Under the pieces are notes generated by a model. The model was not told the DNA's origin, ran no database searches, and saw nothing but the letters and a program-made list of their open reading frames with translations. Positions 58,804 to 64,000 of a stretch of DNA of 64,000 nucleotides are shown piece by piece. The position numbers were made by a program, and so were the translations under genes. The DNA is taken from assembly GCF_000657795.2 (NCBI RefSeq), contig NZ_JHEP02000013.1:62001-126000 (forward strand), in the 5' to 3' direction. Within the stretch, counting starts at the first letter, position 1. Each line of letters opens with the position of its first letter. This DNA comes from Bordetella pseudohinzii (lineage in GTDB: Bacteria; Pseudomonadota; Gammaproteobacteria; Burkholderiales; Burkholderiaceae_B).

Positions 58804-61368
58804 ATGGCAGTTACGGGCACCGCCCCCCAGTCCCATTCCACCGGCACCCCCGCAGGCGCAAAGGGCAACCCTTATGCGGCACTATTTTCTTCCTGGCCTG
58901 CCATCCCCGGCCTGTCGGCCGACACCCTGAAGGCCCTGCCGGGCCCCGCCCTCTTGCATGCCGCCTACGCCTACGGCGTGGATGCCTGGCAGCGCGGCGT
59001 GCTCTATACCGACGTCATGCGCCAGCGCGGCAACCAATACCTGGTCCACATGGCCAAGCGCGAGCCCAATGTGCTGATCATGGACGCCGAAGTGCTGCTC
59101 GACGGCCGCGAGTTCGAGCGCCCGGTCAACTACATGCTGCTGCGCATCGTGCCGCCGGCCGATACGCCGGCCGACCCCGAAAAACGCCCCTTCCTGGTCG
59201 TGGACCCGCGCGCCGGCCACGGCCCCGGCATCGGCGGCTTCAAGTCGGAAAGCGAGATCGGCGTGGCCGTGCGCGCCGGCCACCCCTGCTATTTCGCCTC
59301 CTTCCTGCCGCAGCCCACGCCCACCCAGACGGTCGAGGACGTCATGCGCGCCGAGGCGCGCTTCCTCGAGGAAATCATTGCCCGCCATCCGGATGCCGAA
59401 GGCAAGCCGGTGGTGGTGGCCAATTGCCAGGCCGGCTGGCAGATCATGATGACGGCGGCCATGCGTCCGGAACTCTTCGGCCCCATCATCGTGGCCGGCG
59501 CCCCGCTGTCTTACTGGGCCGGCTGGCGCGGCAAGAATCCCATGCGTTACTCGGGCGGCCTGCTGGGCGGCTCCTGGCTCACCGAACTGACCAGCGACGT
59601 GGGCAACGGCAAATTCGACGGCGCCTGGCTGGTGCAGAACTTCGAGAACCTCAATCCGGCCAACACGCTCTGGAGCAAGCAATACAACCTCTACGCCAAA
59701 GTCGACACCGAGGCCCCGCGCTACCTCGAATTTGAAAAATGGTGGGGCGGCCACGTCTTCCTGAACGCCCCGGAGATCCAATACATCGTCGACAATCTGT
59801 TCGTCGGCAACCGGCTGGCGACCGCCGGCCTGGTGACCTCCGACGGCATTCGCATCGATCTACGCAACATCCGCTCGCCCATCATCGTCTTCTGCTCCAA
59901 GGGCGACAACATCACGCCGCCGCCCCAGGCCCTGGGCTGGATCACCGACCTCTACCAAGACGACAAGGAAGTCATCGCCCACGGCCAGACCATCGTCTAC
60001 GCGGTGCACGAAAGCGTCGGCCACCTGGGCATCTTCGTGTCGGGCAGCGTGGCCCGCAAGGAGCACCAGGAGTTCACCAGCAATATCGACATGATCGATA
60101 TCCTGCCGCCCGGCATCTACCAGACAGAGATCGCCGACAAGACGCCGCAGACGGCCAACGCCGAGCTGGCTCATGGCAACTATGTGCTCTCCTTTGCCCG
60201 CCGCAACCTGGACGACGTGCGCGAGATCGTGCAGCGCATCGAGGAGGACGACCGGCGCTTCGCCGCCGTGGCGCGCATCTCCGACATCAACCTGGGGATG
60301 TACCGCAGCTTCCTGCGCCCCTGGATACAGGCCGGGGTGACGCCGCAATCGGCCGAATGGACGCAGCGCCTGCATCCCCTGCGCCTGCCCTACGAACTGA
60401 TTTCCGACCGCAATCCGGCCATCGCCCCCATCGCCCAGGTGGCCGAACAGGTGCGCGAGAACCGCGAGCCGGTCGCCCCCGACAACCCCTTCCTCGTGGC
60501 CCAGCAAATGATCTCGCAGGCCATCGTCGCGGGCCTGGAGATCTTCACCGAATTGCGCGACGCCGCCGTCGAGCGCAGCTTCATGAACATCTACGGCTCG
60601 CCGCTGGTGCAGGACTGGGCCGGCCTGGGCGCGCGGCCCGGCGCGCCGCGCAAACACCCCGGCGTCTCGCCCGAGCACCTGGACTTCATGCGCGCGCGCC
60701 ACGCCGAACTGCGCGCCCTCATCAACCGGGGCGGCGCCCGCGAAGCGGCCATCCGCATGCTGCTGGCCGTCTCCGGCGCCGGCGGCGGACTGGACGAGCG
60801 CAGCTACGCCATGATCCGCCAACTGCGCGCCGATTCCGAGACCAGCATCGCCCTGCAGGACTTCAAGGACACCGTGCGCGACCAGGCCCTGCTCATGCTG
60901 ATGGACGGCCCGGCCGCCGTGCGGGCCATCCCCAAACTGCTGGAAAATGTCCCTGCCGACGGCATCCGCCTGACACTGGCCACCATGCGCCACATCGTCG
61001 AAGCCGCGCAGCCGCTGTCGCCGCGCGCCCAGGATGCGCTCCAGGAAATGGAACGCCTGTTTGAGACGGCGGAGCGCCGCGCGCGCCGGCGCGAGGGCGA
61101 TCATCCGCAAGACATCGCCCAGCTGCCGCTGATCGATGCCTTCAGCGCCACCAAGGTCGGCCGCGCGGCCCTGCAGGCCTCGGGCCTGGACCTGCCGGCC
61201 AAGCGCCGTCTCAGCCGTCTGGACGACAAGCCGGCGGCCAGGAAAACCGCCAAAAAAACCGCCGCCAAAAAGGCCGCGCCGGCGGCCGCCCGCAAGACCG
61301 CCCGCAAGACCGCGCGCAAGACAGCCGAGACCGCCCCGTCCAAGGCCGGCGCGCGCAAGCGCGGCTGA
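58804..61368 (+). CDS. DUF3141 protein, PhaC-like alpha/beta hydrolase with histone-H1-like tail
   Basis: An 854-residue protein. Residues about 100-420 form an alpha/beta hydrolase resembling polyhydroxyalkanoate synthases. VVANCQAGWQIMM places Cys208 at the nucleophile elbow, PIIVFCSKGDNITPPPQALG holds the acid, and AVHESVGHLGIFVSG holds the histidine. A long helical region follows. The last 50 residues are a Lys/Ala/Arg/Thr tail with repeats such as KTAKKTAAKKAA and ARKTARKTARKTA, like histone H1-type nucleoid proteins and the phasin PhaF. It heads an operon with pta, ackA and fabI. The catalytic role is unproven. Confidence 0.85.
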   Translation: MAVTGTAPQSHSTGTPAGAKGNPYAALFSSWPAIPGLSADTLKALPGPALLHAAYAYGVDAWQRGVLYTDVMRQRGNQYLVHMAKREPNVLIMDAEVLLDGREFERPVNYMLLRIVPPADTPADPEKRPFLVVDPRAGHGPGIGGFKSESEIGVAVRAGHPCYFASFLPQPTPTQTVEDVMRAEARFLEEIIARHPDAEGKPVVVANCQAGWQIMMTAAMRPELFGPIIVAGAPLSYWAGWRGKNPMRYSGGLLGGSWLTELTSDVGNGKFDGAWLVQNFENLNPANTLWSKQYNLYAKVDTEAPRYLEFEKWWGGHVFLNAPEIQYIVDNLFVGNRLATAGLVTSDGIRIDLRNIRSPIIVFCSKGDNITPPPQALGWITDLYQDDKEVIAHGQTIVYAVHESVGHLGIFVSGSVARKEHQEFTSNIDMIDILPPGIYQTEIADKTPQTANAELAHGNYVLSFARRNLDDVREIVQRIEEDDRRFAAVARISDINLGMYRSFLRPWIQAGVTPQSAEWTQRLHPLRLPYELISDRNPAIAPIAQVAEQVRENREPVAPDNPFLVAQQMISQAIVAGLEIFTELRDAAVERSFMNIYGSPLVQDWAGLGARPGAPRKHPGVSPEHLDFMRARHAELRALINRGGAREAAIRMLLAVSGAGGGLDERSYAMIRQLRADSETSIALQDFKDTVRDQALLMLMDGPAAVRAIPKLLENVPADGIRLTLATMRHIVEAAQPLSPRAQDALQEMERLFETAERRARRREGDHPQDIAQLPLIDAFSATKVGRAALQASGLDLPAKRRLSRLDDKPAARKTAKKTAAKKAAPAAARKTARKTARKTAETAPSKAGARKRG

Positions 61369-61384
61369 ACACCGGAGACAGACC

Positions 61385-62323
61385 ATGAGCGACACCCATG
61401 CCCCGCACTACGAACGCCTGATCGAACGCGCGCGGCAGTTGCCGGCCGCCACCTGCGCCATCGCCCACCCCTGCGACGAGGCCTCGCTGGGCTCGGCGCT
61501 GGAGGCCGCGCGCCTGGGCCTGCTGGCGCCCATCCTGGTCGGCCCCCAGCGCAAGATCCGCGAAGTGGCCGAGCACTGCGGGCTGGATCTCACCTCGATC
61601 GAGATCGTCGATACGCCGCACAGCCATGCCTCGGCCGCCGCGGCGGTCGAGCGCGTGCGCTGCGGCCAGGCCTCGCTGCTCATGAAGGGCAGCCTGCACA
61701 CCGATGAACTCATGCACGAGGTCGTGGCGCGCGACACCGGCCTGCGCACCGGCCGGCGCATCAGCCACGCCTTCATCATGGACGTCCCCACCTATCCCGA
61801 GCCGCTGTTCATCACCGACGCGGCCATCAACATCTTCCCCGACCTCGAAACCAAGGCCGACATCATCCGCAACGTGATCGAGCTGCACCTGGGCCTGGGC
61901 CTGGGCACGCCGCGCGTGGCCATTCTGTCGGCCGTCGAGCAGGTCATGCCCTCCATCCCCGGCACCATCGAGGCCGCGGCCCTATGCAAAATGGCCGACC
62001 GCGGCCAGATCGTGGGCGGGGTGCTGGACGGGCCGCTGGCGCTGGACAACGCCATCAGCCCCGAGGCGGCCAAGGTCAAGGGCATCGTCTCGCCGGTCGC
62101 CGGCCGCGCCCAGGTGCTGGTCGTGCCCGACCTGGAGGCGGGCAATATGCTGGCCAAGAACCTCACTTTCCTGGCCGGCGCCGACGCCGCCGGCATCGTG
62201 CTGGGCGCGCGCGTGCCCATCATCCTGACCAGCCGCGCCGACAGCGCGCGCTCGCGCCTGGCCTCCTGCGCGGTGGCCATGATCTACGCCCACCACCTGG
62301 CCCGCACGGCCCCCCTGCTGTGA
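61385..62323 (+). CDS. pta: Phosphate acetyltransferase (PTA/PTB domain)
   Basis: A 312-residue short phosphotransacylase made only of the PTA_PTB domain, transferring acyl groups between CoA and phosphate. LLMKGSLHTDELMHEVVARD, SHAFIMDVPTYPEPLFITDA, and GVLDGPLALDNAISPEAA are hallmarks of the group that includes bifunctional enoyl-CoA hydratase/PTA proteins, but no hydratase domain is fused here. Acetyl-CoA is the likely substrate given ackA downstream; butyryl-CoA is possible. Confidence 0.9.
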   Translation: MSDTHAPHYERLIERARQLPAATCAIAHPCDEASLGSALEAARLGLLAPILVGPQRKIREVAEHCGLDLTSIEIVDTPHSHASAAAAVERVRCGQASLLMKGSLHTDELMHEVVARDTGLRTGRRISHAFIMDVPTYPEPLFITDAAINIFPDLETKADIIRNVIELHLGLGLGTPRVAILSAVEQVMPSIPGTIEAAALCKMADRGQIVGGVLDGPLALDNAISPEAAKVKGIVSPVAGRAQVLVVPDLEAGNMLAKNLTFLAGADAAGIVLGARVPIILTSRADSARSRLASCAVAMIYAHHLARTAPLL

Positions 62324-62331
62324 GCCCGCCG

Positions 62332-63522
62332 ATGAACCGCCAAGACACCATCCTCGTCATCAACGCCGGCAGTTCCAGCATCAAGTTCTATCTCTATGGC
62401 GTCGGCGCCGAGCGCGAGCTCAGTCCGCTGCTGGGCGGCCAGCTCGAAGGCATAGGCACGCCGCGCCCGCGCCTGCGGGTGCGCGATGCGCAGGGCCAGA
62501 CCATGACGGAGCGCCACATCAATCCCGGACACGCCGCCAATGTGCGCGATGCCCAGGAAGTCGTGGGCACCTGGCTCAGCGGCCACCTGAGCGGTTCGCC
62601 CATGGCCGTCGGCCATCGCGTGGTGCATGGCGGCCCCGACCTGCATGCGCCCGTGCGGGTCGATGACGCCATCATCGAAAAGCTGCAGACCTACCACTCC
62701 CTGGCCCCCCTGCACCAGGCCAACAACCTGGCGCCCATCCAGGTCATCCGCGAACGGCTGCCTGACCTGCCGCAGGTGGCCTGCTTCGACACCGCCTTTC
62801 ACCGCACGCACTCGGCCGTGGCGGACCGCTATGCCGTGCCCGAGTCCTTGTACCAGGAGGGCGTGCGCCGCTACGGTTTCCATGGCCTGTCCTACGAATA
62901 CGTGGCCCAGCGCCTCGAGCGCGTCCTGCCCGAGCTCCGGGGCGGCAAGATCGTGGCCGCCCACCTCGGCTCGGGCGTGTCGGCCTGCGCCATGGTCGAC
63001 GGCAAGAGCGTGGACAGCACCATGGGCTTTACCGCGCTCGAAGGCCTGCCCATGGGCACGCGCCCCGGCCGCCTGGATCCCGGCATCGTGCTGTGGCTGA
63101 TGGAGCGCGGCATGAGCCACGACGACATCCAGCACTTCCTCTACCACGACTGCGGCCTGAAGGGCCTGTCGGGCATCGGCAACGACATGCGCGAGCTGGA
63201 GGCCAGCGAGGCGCCGGCCGCCCGCATGGCGCTGGACTACTTCGCCTGGCGCGTGGCCGAGGGCATGATAGGCCTGGGCTGCGCCATGAACGGCATCGAC
63301 GCCATCATCTTCACCGCCGGCATTGGCGAAAACTCCCCCGGCATGCGCGCGCGCATCGCCCGCCACTGGGAGTGGCTGGGCATACGCATCGATGCCGAGC
63401 GCAATGCCCGGCATGGGCCGCGCATCAGCACCGAAGACAGCAAGACGGGCGTCTATGTCGTGCGCACCAATGAAGAACTCATCATTGCCCAGCACACGCT
63501 GGACCTGGTGGCTCCGCGATGA
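62332..63522 (+). CDS. ackA: Acetate kinase
   Basis: A 396-residue ASKHA-fold kinase interconverting acetyl phosphate and acetate with ADP/ATP. Signature one is LVINAGSSSIKFYLYG, signature two is AVGHRVVHGGPDLH with the catalytic arginine, and FDTAFHRTHSAVADRYAVPE, VAAHLGSGVSACAM and FTAGIGENSPGMRA follow. It starts 8 bp after pta and overlaps fabI by ATGA. Acetyl phosphate made here could yield ATP or act on response regulators. Confidence 0.95.
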   Translation: MNRQDTILVINAGSSSIKFYLYGVGAERELSPLLGGQLEGIGTPRPRLRVRDAQGQTMTERHINPGHAANVRDAQEVVGTWLSGHLSGSPMAVGHRVVHGGPDLHAPVRVDDAIIEKLQTYHSLAPLHQANNLAPIQVIRERLPDLPQVACFDTAFHRTHSAVADRYAVPESLYQEGVRRYGFHGLSYEYVAQRLERVLPELRGGKIVAAHLGSGVSACAMVDGKSVDSTMGFTALEGLPMGTRPGRLDPGIVLWLMERGMSHDDIQHFLYHDCGLKGLSGIGNDMRELEASEAPAARMALDYFAWRVAEGMIGLGCAMNGIDAIIFTAGIGENSPGMRARIARHWEWLGIRIDAERNARHGPRISTEDSKTGVYVVRTNEELIIAQHTLDLVAPR

Positions 63523-64000
63523 ATGCCCTGGCCGGAAAGCGCGGTCTGGTGACCGGCATCGCCAACGACAACTCCATCGCCTGGGGCTGCGCCAAGGCCT
63601 TCCGGGCCATGGGCGCCGAACTGGCCGTCACCTATCTGAACGACAAGGCGCGTGTCCATGTCGAACCCCTGGCGCGCCAGGTCGACGCCGCCCTGCTCTT
63701 GCCGCTGGACCTGAACCAGCCCGGCCAGCTCGAAGCCGTGTTCGAGCGCATCGCGGCCGAATGGGGCGAGCTGGATTTCGTGCTGCACGCCATCGCCTAT
63801 GCGCCGCTGGCCGATCTGCAAGGCCGCGTGACCGACTGCTCGCGCCAGGGCTTTCTCACGGCCATGGACATTTCCTGCTGGTCCTTCATCCGCATGGCCC
63901 ACCTGGCCGAGCCCCTGATGCCCGGCGGCGGCACGCTGTTCTGCATGAGCTATTACGGCTCCGAAATGGTGGTCGAAAACTACAACATGATGGGGCCGGT
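63519..64000 (+). CDS. fabI: Enoyl-[acyl-carrier-protein] reductase FabI, N-terminal part (cut by window edge)
   Basis: The first 160 codons of an NADH-dependent short-chain dehydrogenase. GLVTGIANDNSIAWGCAKAF is the FabI cofactor loop. LDFVLHAIAYAPLADLQGRV and the Tyr-containing MSYYGSEMVVENYNMMGPV lead to the catalytic Tyr-x6-Lys. This sequence type is the FabI2-like form that accompanies pta-ackA operons rather than the usual housekeeping FabI. The gene continues past the right edge. Confidence 0.93.
   Translation, partial: MNALAGKRGLVTGIANDNSIAWGCAKAFRAMGAELAVTYLNDKARVHVEPLARQVDAALLLPLDLNQPGQLEAVFERIAAEWGELDFVLHAIAYAPLADLQGRVTDCSRQGFLTAMDISCWSFIRMAHLAEPLMPGGGTLFCMSYYGSEMVVENYNMMGP

Noticed and set aside
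61230-61350. Repetitive stretch resembling a tandem repeat or CRISPR
   Set aside because: It encodes the Lys/Ala/Arg/Thr tail of the DUF3141 protein. The repetition is codon-level and has no regular repeat-spacer pattern.

Overview
The window is high-GC chromosomal DNA with the gene content of a betaproteobacterium, most likely Alcaligenaceae (Bordetella/Achromobacter type). The pointers are a Bug-type tripartite tricarboxylate receptor, a glutaryl-CoA dehydrogenase of betaproteobacterial type, the 87-residue form of IF-1, a DUF3141-pta-ackA-fabI operon and a complete C-P lyase cluster. This is a judgement from translated sequences and gene order; no database was searched. There is no phage, insertion sequence, integrase module or CRISPR array. 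The one tyrosine recombinase is the housekeeping XerD.

Layout. 1-1132: the 5' part of dnaX and the 4.5S RNA gene (both minus), with a striking inverted repeat over the 4.5S RNA start. 1133-2524: a lone glucuronyl C5-epimerase-like protein. 2532-8582: a two-gene RecB/AddA-AddB-like helicase-nuclease. 8637-9958: an MFS transporter coupled to a 44-residue membrane peptide. 10196-10270: tRNA-Arg(CCU). 10570-14280: PBP7-type endopeptidase, ribbon-helix-helix protein, DJ-1/PfpI protein, YbaK deacylase and XerD. 14312-22454: a metabolic region with LysR, two thiamine-diphosphate enzymes, glutaryl-CoA dehydrogenase, Bug receptor, class II aldolase and MaoC protein. 22624-23758: an amino-acid ABC receptor followed directly by the last codons of what looks like its ATPase, so the permease genes appear to be deleted. 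23887-29761: fba, purC, purE, purK and a Sua5-type gene on the minus strand, interrupted by a DsbB-like protein without its cysteines. 30035-36233: transporters (SDF symporter, TctBA, DMT exporter), a GNAT enzyme and two unknown membrane proteins.

36276-48158 holds phosphonate catabolism in three blocks. phnGHIJKLM is on the minus strand, divergent from the repressor gene phnF. A second phnM-like gene, a DUF1045/2H phosphoesterase gene and phnN follow phnF on the plus strand. phnCDE (uptake) is on the minus strand. Two GTCTAGA sites flank phnF and a Pho-box-like site lies before phnG, which suggests joint control by PhnF and phosphate starvation. A PiT phosphate transporter (51340) and pta/ackA (61385-63522) lie nearby.

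48658-58701 carries infA, an M23 peptidase with a lipoprotein, mog, the PiT transporter, a DsbA-family protein, two GST-fold proteins, azlCD, cbpAM, a GNAT enzyme, a cupin and a VOC protein. The window ends in an operon of a PhaC-like DUF3141 protein with a histone-H1-like tail, phosphate acetyltransferase, acetate kinase and a truncated fabI.

No wholly new multi-gene system is evident. The best leads are the cysteine-less DsbB-like protein, the aap-type deletion scar, the inverted repeat at the 4.5S RNA, a small structured transcript candidate at 31820-31950, and the PhnM2/DUF1045/PhnN branch.
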